Notes: generated by a model from the letters alone, not told the origin. 64,000 nucleotides of DNA from an uncultured Planococcus sp. (GCA_947502505.1 CANNAE010000005.1:186001-250000), one strand, 5' to 3'; numbered from the stretch's first letter, positions 1-9,123 are shown. Made by a program: numbers and translations.

Positions 1-2
1 TC

Positions 3-305
3 GGCCCGACCGAAACGATTGCCGACGGCTTGCGGACCACGCAGCCTGGGGAGCTGACCTTCCCGATTGTGAGCGAGCTGCTGGATGGATTGGTGTTGGT
101 AGAAGAACAGGAAATCATCGAGGCGATGCGCGATATCGCCGTGCGCACGAAACAGTTAATAGAGCCTTCAGGCGCAGTTGCAGCCGCGGCCGTCATGGCG
201 GGCAAAGCTGGCGCACAGGGACAAAATATCATCGCGGTGATCTCAGGCGGCAATGTCGACATCCCGCGCTTTGCCGGGTTGTTGAAGCCTGCTGAAATAG
301 AATAG
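3..305 (+). CDS. Threonine/serine dehydratase, C-terminal part (5' truncated by window edge)
   Basis: This is the last 100 residues of a PLP-dependent threonine/serine dehydratase, which deaminates threonine to 2-oxobutyrate or serine to pyruvate. The frame is open from the window edge. Family signatures are ADGLRTTQPGELTFPI, the EPSGAVAAAA stretch, and ISGGNVD near the end. The protein stops about 20 residues after ISGGNVD, so there is no C-terminal ACT regulatory domain; this fits the short TdcB or serine-racemase-like form rather than biosynthetic IlvA. A terminator follows directly. The missing N-terminus prevents a firmer choice of substrate. Confidence 0.85.
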   Translation, partial: GPTETIADGLRTTQPGELTFPIVSELLDGLVLVEEQEIIEAMRDIAVRTKQLIEPSGAVAAAAVMAGKAGAQGQNIIAVISGGNVDIPRFAGLLKPAEIE

Positions 306-320
306 AACGAGTTGTCTGGA

Positions 321-354
321 GCCGGTCCCCAATCTATGGGAACTGGCTTTTTTT
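321..354 (+). terminator. Rho-independent terminator after the dehydratase
   Basis: GCCGGTCCC pairs with GGGAACTGGC across an 8-nt loop, with one bulge and one G-U pair, followed by seven T. Confidence 0.85.
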
Positions 355-368
355 GGGTAGGAAGTCAA

Positions 369-435
369 TTGCATATTCTGGATGAAAACGGTAACATAAA
401 ATTCAAGTATTCTGAACATACCGACTAGTCGGTAT
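369..435 (+). promoter_or_regulatory. Promoter plus perfect 18-bp palindrome (TetR-type operator candidate)
   Basis: A sigma-A-like promoter TTGCAT (369-374), 17-bp spacer, TAACAT (392-397) precedes the SDR/acyl-CoA dehydrogenase operon. About 20 bp downstream of the -10, within the predicted leader, lies the perfect palindrome ATACCGACTAGTCGGTAT (418-435). Perfect ACCGAC/GTCGGT dyads of this size are typical of TetR-family regulators of acyl-CoA degradation operons (known of the family); assignment here is inference. No TetR gene is in the window. Confidence 0.65.
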
Positions 436-457
436 TTATGATGGAGGGGGAAGCAGT

Positions 458-1231
458 ATGGCAGTGATGGATTTATTCGATTTAACAGGCAAGACGGCAA
501 TCGTGACGGGAGGCGGCCGAGGCCTGGGGGCACAGATTGCCGAAGGGTTCGCGGAAGCTGGCGCCAATGTGGTTTTGTGTTCGCGCAAAGTGGAAGCATG
601 CGAGGAAGTCGCAAGCAAACTGGAAGCAAAAGGCGTGAAAACTTTGGCGCTGGCGTGCGATGTCACCAATCCGCAAGACGTCAAAAATGTCGTCGAAAAG
701 ACGATGGAGGCGTTTGGGACCATCGATATTCTCGTGAATAATTCCGGGGCTTCCTGGGGCGCGCCGGTAGCTGAGATGCCGCTGGAAGCATGGGAAAAAG
801 TGATGGCGGTCAATGTCACCGGCACCTTCCTCATGAGCCAGGCTGTAGGAAAAGTCATGACTCAAAAAAACAGCGGCAAGATCATCAATATCGCTTCGGT
901 CGCAGGACTCGGCGGAATCGACCCGAATCTTATGGATGCGATCGGCTACAATACGAGCAAGGGGGCGGTCATTACGTTCACGAAAGACCTGGCCGCGAAA
1001 TGGGGGCGCCATAATATCAATGTCAATGCCATCGCGCCTGGCTTTTTCCCGACGAAAATGTCGAAAGACGTAATGAAGCATGGAGAGGAAGGCTTGCTGT
1101 CGAGAACGCCATTGAATCGTTTTGGGACAGATGAAGACCTCAAAGGCGCCGCATTATTCCTGGCGGCAAAAGCATCAGATTATGTCACGGGCGACGTCGT
1201 GATGGTCGATGGCGGCATGCACGCCATGTAA
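458..1231 (+). CDS. SDR family oxidoreductase
   Basis: A 257-residue classical short-chain dehydrogenase/reductase, first gene of a five-gene operon. The Rossmann cofactor motif is TGGGRGLG near residues 17-24, NNSG follows near residue 90, and the catalytic pair is Tyr164-Lys168 in YNTSK. Length is normal for the family. Next to an acyl-CoA dehydrogenase, the substrate is probably a hydroxyacyl or ketoacyl compound or an alcohol/aldehyde made during fatty or branched-chain acid breakdown (inference). The start is ATG 458 with GGAGGGGG eight bases upstream. Confidence 0.88.
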   Translation: MAVMDLFDLTGKTAIVTGGGRGLGAQIAEGFAEAGANVVLCSRKVEACEEVASKLEAKGVKTLALACDVTNPQDVKNVVEKTMEAFGTIDILVNNSGASWGAPVAEMPLEAWEKVMAVNVTGTFLMSQAVGKVMTQKNSGKIINIASVAGLGGIDPNLMDAIGYNTSKGAVITFTKDLAAKWGRHNINVNAIAPGFFPTKMSKDVMKHGEEGLLSRTPLNRFGTDEDLKGAALFLAAKASDYVTGDVVMVDGGMHAM

Positions 1232-1279
1232 ATGAAGCAGAGCGCAGTTCATATTCGAACAATAAAGGGGACGGAGACG

Positions 1280-3043
1280 ATGAAAGCTGGAACGAATGCA
1301 TACCGCGGCGCTGATTTTTTGAGGAAAGCCGCGGGTCCAATCTTTACACCTGAACAGTTTACCGACGAACACAAGATGATTGCGAAAACAGCAAAGCAAT
1401 TTCTGGAGAAAGAAGTGCATCCGAACAACGAGCGCTTGGAAAGCCAAGATTTCGAACTCGTCCAGGAGCTTTTCCGCAAAGCGGGAGAACTTGGACTGCT
1501 CGCACATAGCATCCCGGAAGCATACGGCGGGCTCGGCCTCGATAAAATCAGCAAAGGGCTGGTCGGTGAATCGCTCGGCCCAGCCGGCGGATACGGCGTA
1601 GCGCATTCCAACCATACGTGCATCGCCACTTTGCCGATTACGTATTTCGGCACGCCGGAACAAAAGGCGTATTATTTGCCGAAACTCGCAAGCGGCGAAT
1701 TTATCGGGGCATACTGCCTGACAGAACCAGGAGCGGGGTCGGATGCCTTGGCTGCCCAAACGACAGCGGTGCTGAATGAGCAAGGAACGCATTATGTGTT
1801 GAATGGGACTAAAATGTACATCACCAATGCCGCTTTTTCCGATACCTTCATTACATATGCAAAAGTCGATGGCAAAGCGTTCACGGCATTTATCGTTGAA
1901 AAGAAACATCCCGGCTTATCGCTTGGGCCGGAAGAAAAGAAAATGGGCATCAAAGGCTCGTCGACGCGTCCCGTCATATTCGAAGATTGCGAAGTGCCGG
2001 TTGAAAATGTGCTCGGCGAAGTGGGCAAAGGCCATATTGTGGCGCTCAATGTCTTGAATCTCGGCCGCTTCAATTTGGGGTCCGCCTGCATGGGCGCTGC
2101 TAAATTCAGCTTGTCCTTGGTGCTTGACTACACACAGGAGCGCAAGCAATTTGGCCGCGCCATATCTGAGTTTGCGGCAACTAAAGAAAAAGCCGCTTCG
2201 ATGGCTGTGCGCATATTCGCATTGGAGTCGCTGCAATACCGGACTGCCGGTTATTTGGAAGATGCGCTCGGCGGTTTGTACGACTCACAGGATCATGGAT
2301 TGATTGCCAAACGGATGATGGAATATGCGGCCGAATGCGCCATCTGCAAAGTATACGGTTCAGAAACCTTGGATTTCGTCGCCGATGAGAGCCTGCAGTT
2401 GTTCGGCGGCTATGGTTATATCCAGGAATACAAAATCGAGCAAGTATATAGAGACTCACGCATCAACCGCATTTTCGAAGGCACGAATGAAGTAAATCGC
2501 CTGCTCATTCCCGGCAATGCATTAAAAGCCGCGGCCAAGGGCGCATTCGACTTAGAAGCTGCAGCGAACCAAGCAGTGGAAGAAATGCAGACGCCGGAAG
2601 TGCCATATATCGGGACGCTTGCACGCGAAACGGAAGCGGTGCGGGCGATGCGCCGCGTATTCCTCAGTACGCTCGGGCTTGCGGCAAAATCCTGCGGAGC
2701 TGGAATCGGCGAGGAGCAAGAGGCGCTCTTGAAGCTCGCAGATCTCGCCATTGCTTTGTACGCCGCTGAATCCGTAGTCTCGCGGGCACAGCAAATGCTC
2801 GAACAGGACGAGGCAAAAGCGCAGCATAAAGTGGGCATGGCGCAAGTGTTCATTGACGATGCGTTGCTCGAAACCGAAATGACAGCGCGTCAGCTCATTC
2901 AAGGGCTCACGGAAGGAGAACAATTGGCGCATTTTACCGCGATGGTGACCGCAGAACTTAGCCGTTTGCAGCGAGGCGGCACAGCAGCAGCGAAACGCCA
3001 ATTAGCTGAAACGATTTATCAGGCAGGGCAATATATCAGTTGA
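1280..3043 (+). CDS. fadE: Acyl-CoA dehydrogenase, FadE/YusJ type
   Basis: A 587-residue FAD-dependent acyl-CoA dehydrogenase that introduces the alpha-beta double bond in beta-oxidation. Visible are the N-terminal helical domain, the central CLTEPGAGSDA flavin-binding segment, and the RINRIFEGTNE motif containing the probable catalytic base Glu400. The extra C-terminal region of about 170 residues beyond the core matches the B. subtilis FadE (YusJ) architecture of about 594 residues. I chose ATG 1280 because AAAGGGG lies nine bases upstream; an in-frame ATG at 1232 lacks a good site. Co-transcribed with the SDR upstream and the quinone oxidoreductase-like gene downstream. Confidence 0.9.
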   Translation: MKAGTNAYRGADFLRKAAGPIFTPEQFTDEHKMIAKTAKQFLEKEVHPNNERLESQDFELVQELFRKAGELGLLAHSIPEAYGGLGLDKISKGLVGESLGPAGGYGVAHSNHTCIATLPITYFGTPEQKAYYLPKLASGEFIGAYCLTEPGAGSDALAAQTTAVLNEQGTHYVLNGTKMYITNAAFSDTFITYAKVDGKAFTAFIVEKKHPGLSLGPEEKKMGIKGSSTRPVIFEDCEVPVENVLGEVGKGHIVALNVLNLGRFNLGSACMGAAKFSLSLVLDYTQERKQFGRAISEFAATKEKAASMAVRIFALESLQYRTAGYLEDALGGLYDSQDHGLIAKRMMEYAAECAICKVYGSETLDFVADESLQLFGGYGYIQEYKIEQVYRDSRINRIFEGTNEVNRLLIPGNALKAAAKGAFDLEAAANQAVEEMQTPEVPYIGTLARETEAVRAMRRVFLSTLGLAAKSCGAGIGEEQEALLKLADLAIALYAAESVVSRAQQMLEQDEAKAQHKVGMAQVFIDDALLETEMTARQLIQGLTEGEQLAHFTAMVTAELSRLQRGGTAAAKRQLAETIYQAGQYIS

Positions 3044-3055
3044 GGGGGAAAAGAC

Positions 3056-4030
3056 ATGAAAGTAGTTAAATTCGAGGAATACGGCGGGCCGGAAGTGCTT
3101 CACTATACAGAATCGGAGCAGCCAAAGCCAAAAGCCCACGAAGTGCTGATCGAAGTGAAAGCAGCGGGGGTCAATTACGCGGATACAGCCAGGCGCGAAG
3201 GAAAATATGTCGTGCCGACCGAATTGCCTTACATTCCGGGTTCTGAAGCAGCGGGGATAGTCGTGGAAACAGGGGCTGAGGTCACGCGTTTCAAAGCAGG
3301 TGACCGCGTCGTTGCCTTGATCGAATCCTCTGCATACGCCGAATATGCCGCCATTCCCGAACAAGTGCTGACGCCGGTGCCAGAAGGCGTCAGCTTTGAA
3401 GAAGCCGTCGCCTTGCCGCTGCAAGGATTAAGCGCTTACCATATTTTGAAAACGATGGGGCGTCTGGAGCCGGGGGAAACGGTGTTGATCCATGCGGCTG
3501 CCGGGGGCGTCGGGACGATTGCCGTGCAACTTGCGAAACTGTTCGGAGCAGGCAAGATCATTGCGACAGCGAGTACGGAAGAAAAATTATTCCATGCCGA
3601 GAAAATGGGCGCGACTCATTTAGTGAATTACAGTGAAGAAGGCTGGGTGCAGCGTGTCAAAGAAATCACCGAAGGAAAAGGCGTAGATGTCGCACTTGAG
3701 ATGGTTGGCGGCACTGTTTTCAATGAGACGCTGAAAACCTTGGCGCCATTCGGGCGATTGGTCATTTTTGGCGCGGCAAGCGGAGAACAAGCCGTTTTTG
3801 CCCCAGGCCAGTTGATGAAACGCAATCAGTCAGTTATCGGCTTTTTCCTGCCCCAGATAATGCGCAATCAGGAACTATTCCAGAAAAGCTTCCAGGAATT
3901 GCTTGAGTATATGAATAATGGCCAATTGAAATTGACGATCGGTGGCGCTTACCCGCTCGAACAAGCGGCGGATGTACATAAATTGCTGCAAAGCCGCAAA
4001 ACAATCGGCAAGCTGGTGCTAAAGCCATGA
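3056..4030 (+). CDS. NADPH:quinone oxidoreductase-like MDR protein
   Basis: A 324-residue member of the medium-chain dehydrogenase/reductase superfamily, quinone oxidoreductase branch. Signs are the GroES-like N-terminal half, AGVNYADTARREG early on, and the nucleotide-binding run HAAAGGVGTIAVQLAK near residues 147-162. There is no cysteine cluster for structural zinc, as expected for QOR-type enzymes, which reduce quinones or enones with NADPH. The start has GAGGGGG upstream. It lies 12 bases after the acyl-CoA dehydrogenase and overlaps the next start by ATGA, so the genes are translationally linked. Confidence 0.88.
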   Translation: MKVVKFEEYGGPEVLHYTESEQPKPKAHEVLIEVKAAGVNYADTARREGKYVVPTELPYIPGSEAAGIVVETGAEVTRFKAGDRVVALIESSAYAEYAAIPEQVLTPVPEGVSFEEAVALPLQGLSAYHILKTMGRLEPGETVLIHAAAGGVGTIAVQLAKLFGAGKIIATASTEEKLFHAEKMGATHLVNYSEEGWVQRVKEITEGKGVDVALEMVGGTVFNETLKTLAPFGRLVIFGAASGEQAVFAPGQLMKRNQSVIGFFLPQIMRNQELFQKSFQELLEYMNNGQLKLTIGGAYPLEQAADVHKLLQSRKTIGKLVLKP

Positions 4031-5001
4031 ATGAGCTCGAACAAGCTGCTTCCCAATCCGTATTCGATAGACTTGGATTGATCCTGGTCAGGCATTCTTT
4101 GCCATTCAGGTTAAACCACGTCAATTGTTTCATGGCGGAAGGGGAGAACACCTGGACGATTGTCGATGCCGGGTTGAACAATGACGTTTCGAGAGAGTTG
4201 TGGGAAAAGGCGATCGGCGATAAACAAGTGGGGCAGATTTTTTTGACGCATTATCATCCCGATCATTTCGGCTATGCGGGAGGCTTGCAGCAAAAGACCG
4301 GTGCGCGGCTATCGATGAGCAAAATCGATGCCGATGCCGGGATGAAATCCTGGAATGAAGAATTTTTAGGCGCCTTGCCTGGCTATTATAAGGCAGCAGG
4401 GATTCCACAGGAAGCAGCGCAGGAAATGGTAGACAATACCCGTGCCTTTCAACCGCTTATTAAGCCGTTCCCCAAAGTGGGGCATTATTTTGAAGAAGGG
4501 GAAATCATCCACATCGGCCGCTTGGAATACGAAGTGCTATTTGTGCCGGGGCATTCGGATGGCATGGTGTGTTTTTATCAACGCGAACACAATGTGCTAT
4601 TGTCAGCCGACCACATTTTACCGCGTATTACGCCGAATATTTCCTATTGGTTCCACGGCGATCCCAATCCGCTTGAGACCTATATGAATTCATTGGAGAA
4701 AATCCGCAAACTCGATGTGGACTGGGTCATCCCGTCGCATGGCGAGCCGTTTCAAGGCGCAAACAAGCGCATCGATGAATTACTTGCCCATCACGAAGAA
4801 CGCTTGGATGCGACGTGGCGAATGCTAGAACAGCCATTGACGATTTTCGAAGTGCGCGAGCGCCTGTTCGACCGGCCGCTAACGGTCCATGAAATGCGCT
4901 TTGCGGTCGGCGAGACTTTGGCCCATCTTGAATATTTACGCGCCGTGGGCAGATGCGAACGGACGATGCAAGCGGAGCGTTGGGTCTATAAACAAACTTA
5001 A
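4027..5001 (+). CDS. MBL-fold metallo-hydrolase
   Basis: A 324-residue metallo-beta-lactamase-fold protein. The metal motif THYHPDHFGYAG gives His75, His77, Asp79 and His80; a further ligand His sits in VPGHSDGMVCF, and an Asp/His pair lies in SADHILPRI and PSHGEPF. The C-terminal 90 residues look like the winged-helix extension of LACTB2-type or thioesterase-like hydrolases. It overlaps the preceding gene by four bases. In an acyl-CoA operon a thioesterase or lactonase role is plausible, but the substrate cannot be read from sequence. Confidence 0.85.
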   Translation: MNELEQAASQSVFDRLGLILVRHSLPFRLNHVNCFMAEGENTWTIVDAGLNNDVSRELWEKAIGDKQVGQIFLTHYHPDHFGYAGGLQQKTGARLSMSKIDADAGMKSWNEEFLGALPGYYKAAGIPQEAAQEMVDNTRAFQPLIKPFPKVGHYFEEGEIIHIGRLEYEVLFVPGHSDGMVCFYQREHNVLLSADHILPRITPNISYWFHGDPNPLETYMNSLEKIRKLDVDWVIPSHGEPFQGANKRIDELLAHHEERLDATWRMLEQPLTIFEVRERLFDRPLTVHEMRFAVGETLAHLEYLRAVGRCERTMQAERWVYKQT

Positions 5002-5016
5002 AAAGGATGTGCCACA

Positions 5017-5943
5017 ATGAGAATGCTAATGGTAGGCGCAGGCGGCATCGGAGGTTATTTCGGTGCGCGTTTGCTGGAAAAAGGAGAAGACGTCACTTTT
5101 CTAGTCAGGGAAGGGCGCAAGCAAAAAATTGAAGAACAGGGCTTGCGCGTCAAGAGCCGGCACGGAGATCTGCATCTCCAGCCGGCTCTATTAACGAAAA
5201 CGATGCAAGCCGAGCCATTCGACCTTGTTCTTCTATCGACCAAAGCGTACCAGCTTGAACAAGCGATCAAAGACATCCGGCCGTTTGTCGGGGAGCAGAC
5301 GATGATTTTGCCGCTGTTGAATGGCATCGCGCATATTGAGCAACTCGTCTCGGCATTCGGGGAAGAAGCGGTGCTCGGCGGCTTATGCTTTATCGAAACG
5401 ACCATCGGGGAAGACGGGTCGATTGTCCAGACCAGCCCGATCCACCAATTGGTATACGGGGAACGGGGCGGCAAGCGGACAGAGCGCATCGAGCAGCTCA
5501 AAACGCATTTTGATGGCACGCAAGCGGAATTTGTATTGAGCGACAATATCGACCAGGATATGTGGCATAAATACATGTTCATCACGGCAATGTCTGGCAT
5601 CACTTCGCTGATGGAATCCCCAATCGGCCCGATCCGAAAGCTTTCATCGGGGCAATCGGCGATTCAGTCGCTGCTTGAAGAACTCGAAGCAGTGATGACG
5701 GCCATCGCAGCGCCGATCAAAACAGGCATCGCGGCCATCCAGTTCGATAAAATGAACAGCATGGATGACAATATGAAATCATCGATGCAGCGTGATATGG
5801 AAAAAGGCCAGGGCATCGAAGCCGACCATCTGCAAGGGCATCTCATCGAGAAAGCACAGCAAGCCGAGATAGCGGTGCCTGTACTGGAGACGGTGTATAC
5901 GAAATTGAAGCTATACGAGGCAACTAAAGCTGAGAAAAAATAA
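5017..5943 (+). CDS. 2-dehydropantoate 2-reductase family protein
   Basis: A 308-residue ApbA/PanE family reductase with NADPH motif GAGGIGGYFGARL at residues 7-19, a conserved Lys in LLSTKAYQ, LLNGI, and the C-terminal WHKYMFITAMSGITSLM helix. Canonical PanE reduces ketopantoate to pantoate for CoA synthesis, but Bacillales carry several paralogues of unknown substrate, and this copy sits at the end of an acyl-CoA operon rather than beside panB/panC. The call is therefore by family only. AAAGGATG precedes the ATG. Confidence 0.82.
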   Translation: MRMLMVGAGGIGGYFGARLLEKGEDVTFLVREGRKQKIEEQGLRVKSRHGDLHLQPALLTKTMQAEPFDLVLLSTKAYQLEQAIKDIRPFVGEQTMILPLLNGIAHIEQLVSAFGEEAVLGGLCFIETTIGEDGSIVQTSPIHQLVYGERGGKRTERIEQLKTHFDGTQAEFVLSDNIDQDMWHKYMFITAMSGITSLMESPIGPIRKLSSGQSAIQSLLEELEAVMTAIAAPIKTGIAAIQFDKMNSMDDNMKSSMQRDMEKGQGIEADHLQGHLIEKAQQAEIAVPVLETVYTKLKLYEATKAEKK

Positions 5944-5955
5944 AGAAACAGAACA

Positions 5956-5984
5956 TTTACAATATTGGGTAAATCACCTATTAT
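5956..5984 (+). promoter_or_regulatory. Sigma-A promoter of the CstA gene
   Basis: TTTACA (5956-5961), 17-bp spacer, TATTAT (5979-5984); five of six consensus matches in each hexamer, about 50 bp before the coding start. Confidence 0.75.
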
Positions 5985-6032
5985 TAAACAAGATATGCAG
6001 GATTTTCAAAATGATAAAGGGAGTTGGGGAAT

Positions 6033-7775
6033 GTGAGTGCAATTGCTTTAGCTGCTGTGGGGTTATTTATATTCGTTCTCGGATACCGGTTTTATTCCAA
6101 GTTCATAGCAGAAAAGATTTTCAAGCTGGACCCGAATTACGTCACGCCGGCCCATCGTTACAAAGATGGCGTCGACTTTGTCCCGACCAATAAGTTTGTC
6201 TTATGGGGGCATCATTTTACTTCCGTTGCAGGGGCTGCGCCGATTCTCGGGCCGGCTATCGCTGTTTATTGGGGCTGGCTTCCGGCCGTCCTGTGGGTCG
6301 TTTTCGGGACAGTTTTTGCGGCAGGCGTCCATGATTTCGGAACACTTGCATTGTCGGTCCGCAACAAAGGGCAATCTGTCGGTACGCTTGCCCATCGCCT
6401 GATTGGCCAACGCGGAAAAATCTTGTTCTTGTTCATCATCTTGATTCTAGTGCTTATGGTCAATGCGGTATTCGCCTGGGTCATCGCGAATCTATTCATA
6501 TCGTATCCGGCAAGCGTCATCCCGGTATTCATCCAGATCCCACTCGCTGTTTGGATTGGCTATGCGGCTTACAAACGCAATATGAAAATGTTGATCCCTT
6601 CTTTGATAGCGCTTGCAATCATGTATGGGACCGCAATCGTTTCCAGCCAAGTGGACTTTTTGCAAATCGACCTTGTCCGCTATATGGGTGGGGAAGAAGG
6701 CGCTGGGCTGTTCGGTCTTGGGGCGATTTCCAGCGCATTTTTCATCTGGATTGTCGTATTGATGATTTATGTCTATATCGCTTCGACCTTGCCGGTATGG
6801 AAACTTCTCCAGCCGCGTGATTTCATCAACTCCCACCAATTGATTGTCGGCTTGGCGATTTTGTATCTGGGCTTATTGTTCACCCAACCTGAAATTACAG
6901 CGCCAGTGACGAACCCGGGGGCTGACGTTTCCTGGTTCCCGCTGCTCTTCATCACCATTGCGTGTGGCGCGATTTCCGGTTTTCACGGCCTTGTTTCATC
7001 AGGGACTTCATCGAAGCAGCTGGATAAAGAAACCGACGCCCGCTTTGTCGGATACTTGGGAGCGGTCGGTGAAGGCGTGCTCGCATTGATCTCAATCATC
7101 GCCGTCATCACGCTTTTCCCAGACCGTGCGGCATTCAGCGCTTCTTACAGCAGCTTTGCCGATGCAAGCGGCGCTGGCCTAGGAAACTTTATCGAAGGGG
7201 CGACAGCTCTTGCTTCCGGATTGATGATTCCGGGATCGGTCGCTTCGACGATCGTGTCGATCATCGTCGTTTCTTTCGCTGCTACGACACTTGATACATC
7301 GGTCCGTCTCATGCGCTATATCATTTCGGAGCTCGGCGTCGAATACAAAGTGCCACAGCTTGAGAAAAAGCATGTCGCAACTTCGATCGCGGTGCTTTCA
7401 AGTATGGCGCTCGTCATCTTGCCGGAAGGGCCGAACGGATTCGGTTCAGGCGGTTACTTGCTATGGCCGCTATTCGGGACATCCAACCAGTTACTGGCCG
7501 GCATCAGCTTGCTATTGATTTCGATCTGGCTTCGCAAGCTCGGAAGAAATTATATGATCACCATCATCCCGATGGTTTTCTTGATGTTCATGACGCTATG
7601 GGCGATGTTCCAGCAAGTGTTCCTGCAATGGGCTTGGTACAACGAAGGGTCGAATACATTGCTGTTCGTCTTCGGGGCCATCATTTTCGTCTTTACCTTG
7701 TGGATCATCTTGACCGCTGCACAGGCACTCATGAGCAAATCAAATCCTGGATTTCCGGATGAAGATTTGAAATAA
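6033..7775 (+). CDS. cstA: CstA-family carbon-starvation carrier
   Basis: A roughly 580-residue polytopic membrane protein of the CstA family, the shorter Firmicute form (E. coli CstA is about 700). Family traits are the N-terminal GYRFYSKFIAEKIF, the LWGHHFTSVAGAAPILGPA segment, GTVFAAGVHDFG, FHGLVSSGTSSKQL and FAATTLDTSVRLMRY, with many hydrophobic segments. CstA proteins import pyruvate or peptides when preferred carbon is exhausted. I take GTG 6033 as start because GGGAG (6019-6023) is nine bases away; a TTG at 6024 would touch the ribosome site. Transcribed alone and ended by a strong terminator. Confidence 0.9.
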   Translation: MSAIALAAVGLFIFVLGYRFYSKFIAEKIFKLDPNYVTPAHRYKDGVDFVPTNKFVLWGHHFTSVAGAAPILGPAIAVYWGWLPAVLWVVFGTVFAAGVHDFGTLALSVRNKGQSVGTLAHRLIGQRGKILFLFIILILVLMVNAVFAWVIANLFISYPASVIPVFIQIPLAVWIGYAAYKRNMKMLIPSLIALAIMYGTAIVSSQVDFLQIDLVRYMGGEEGAGLFGLGAISSAFFIWIVVLMIYVYIASTLPVWKLLQPRDFINSHQLIVGLAILYLGLLFTQPEITAPVTNPGADVSWFPLLFITIACGAISGFHGLVSSGTSSKQLDKETDARFVGYLGAVGEGVLALISIIAVITLFPDRAAFSASYSSFADASGAGLGNFIEGATALASGLMIPGSVASTIVSIIVVSFAATTLDTSVRLMRYIISELGVEYKVPQLEKKHVATSIAVLSSMALVILPEGPNGFGSGGYLLWPLFGTSNQLLAGISLLLISIWLRKLGRNYMITIIPMVFLMFMTLWAMFQQVFLQWAWYNEGSNTLLFVFGAIIFVFTLWIILTAAQALMSKSNPGFPDEDLK

Positions 7776-7842
7776 TGGCCTTACAGAAGGGTGCAGGAAA
7801 TCCGCCGAGAGTGAAAGATCTATTACTATAGTAGAAATTGCC

Positions 7843-7876
7843 AAGGGATCATATTGATGATCCCTTGTGCTTTTTT
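7843..7876 (+). terminator. Terminator after cstA
   Basis: Perfect 10-bp arms AAGGGATCAT/ATGATCCCTT around a 4-nt loop, then six T a few bases later. Confidence 0.85.
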
Positions 7877-7893
7877 CAGGAAGAGGTGCCATT

Positions 7894-8157
7894 ATGCCGA
7901 TCAGCGACAAACTGAAAAAACTAATCGACTGGTATGAGGCTGTTTTGGAACATCCGCACCGAACGGAAATTGCCCGCGAGCTTCGCAGTGAAGACGATCT
8001 ATTCCTGTTGATGCTGTATTCGGAAATGCTCGGCATCCCGAATCCGGTCTATTATTATACGCTCGAACTTTATCCGTACATGATCGAGGAATTCCACGAC
8101 TGGCATTTGCGCATGGGCATGGAAAAATCGCCATTGTCTGGGATCCGTTGCTGTTGA
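7894..8157 (+). CDS. Small conserved protein ending in Cys-Cys (cory-CC-star-like)
   Basis: An 87-residue soluble protein, acidic to neutral, rich in Tyr and Leu, with LGIPNPVYYYTLELYP in the middle and the terminal residues RCC. The C-terminal Cys-Cys directly before the stop matches what I recall as the cory-CC-star family; I cannot verify this here and no function is known to me. AGGAAGAGG lies seven bases before ATG 7894. It starts only 18 bases after the cstA terminator and 24 bases upstream of an ArsA-type ATPase, suggesting a small operon with it. Confidence 0.72.
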   Translation: MPISDKLKKLIDWYEAVLEHPHRTEIARELRSEDDLFLLMLYSEMLGIPNPVYYYTLELYPYMIEEFHDWHLRMGMEKSPLSGIRCC

Positions 8158-8181
8158 CTTTGAAGGAAACGAGGGAATGCC

Positions 8182-9123
8182 ATGGACGTCTTATCGAAAA
8201 GCATCATTTTTGTCGGGGGCAAAGGCGGTGTCGGCAAATCGACATCGGCAGCGGCCATTGCGTGGCAATCTGCACAAGCGGGACACCGGACGCTGCTTGT
8301 CTCAACAGACCCGGCACATAATGTCGGGGATATATTTAATGAACAAATCGGGGGGCGTACAAAAGAAATCGCCGACAATCTATACGCACTGGAAATCGAC
8401 CCTGAAATCGAGACGGAAAATTACATCAAAGGCGTCAAAAACAATATTCGCGGAACGGTCCATACGAGCATGATGGAAGAAGTGAACCGCCAGCTTGATA
8501 CGGCAAAAGCCTCTCCTGGTGCGGATGAGGCGGCGCTGTTTGACAAACTGATCCACATCATCCTCGAGGAGCGCCAGCATTTCGATAAGCTGGTGTTCGA
8601 TACGGCGCCGACCGGCCATACCATCCGATTATTGTCGCTGCCGGAATTGATGGGGGTGTGGATCGAAGGCTTGCTCGACAAACGCCGCAAGACCAATGAA
8701 AACTATACGGCGCTATTGAATGACGGCGAACCGCGAGAAGACCCGATCTACGATGTCCTGCGCGAACGCCAGGAACGCTTCTCGAAAGCACGCGATATTT
8801 TATTGGACGCCAAACAAACCGGTTTCGTGTTCGTCTTGAATCCGGAGCGCCTGCCGATTTTAGAAACGAAAAAAGCCTTGGAGCTATTGGATAAATACCA
8901 TCTCCACGTAAAAACCTTGATCATCAACAAAGTCCTTCCGGAACAAGTGGAAGGCGCGTTTTTCCAAGAGCGCAAAAAGCACGAAACGAAGTATATGGAC
9001 ATGATCAAAGAAACATTCCCGAAACAGCAGCTATTGTATATCCCGCTGTTTTCGCAGGACATCATCAGCAAGCGGCAGCTTGAACAATTCAGCCAATATT
9101 TTCAGGAGGGTGACTCAATTTGA
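8182..9123 (+). CDS. ArsA/Get3-family ATPase
   Basis: A 313-residue single-domain P-loop ATPase of the ArsA/TRC40 branch of the SIMIBI class. Seen: deviant Walker A GGKGGVGKST near residues 13-22, STDPAHNVGDIF (switch I) and the family-specific FDTAPTGHTIRLLSLP (switch II). Family members energise arsenite efflux or carry tail-anchored membrane proteins. No arsB, arsR or arsC is nearby, so an arsenic role is not supported. Its neighbour is the small protein with a terminal Cys-Cys. The stop overlaps the TTG start of the next gene. Confidence 0.87.
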   Translation: MDVLSKSIIFVGGKGGVGKSTSAAAIAWQSAQAGHRTLLVSTDPAHNVGDIFNEQIGGRTKEIADNLYALEIDPEIETENYIKGVKNNIRGTVHTSMMEEVNRQLDTAKASPGADEAALFDKLIHIILEERQHFDKLVFDTAPTGHTIRLLSLPELMGVWIEGLLDKRRKTNENYTALLNDGEPREDPIYDVLRERQERFSKARDILLDAKQTGFVFVLNPERLPILETKKALELLDKYHLHVKTLIINKVLPEQVEGAFFQERKKHETKYMDMIKETFPKQQLLYIPLFSQDIISKRQLEQFSQYFQEGDSI

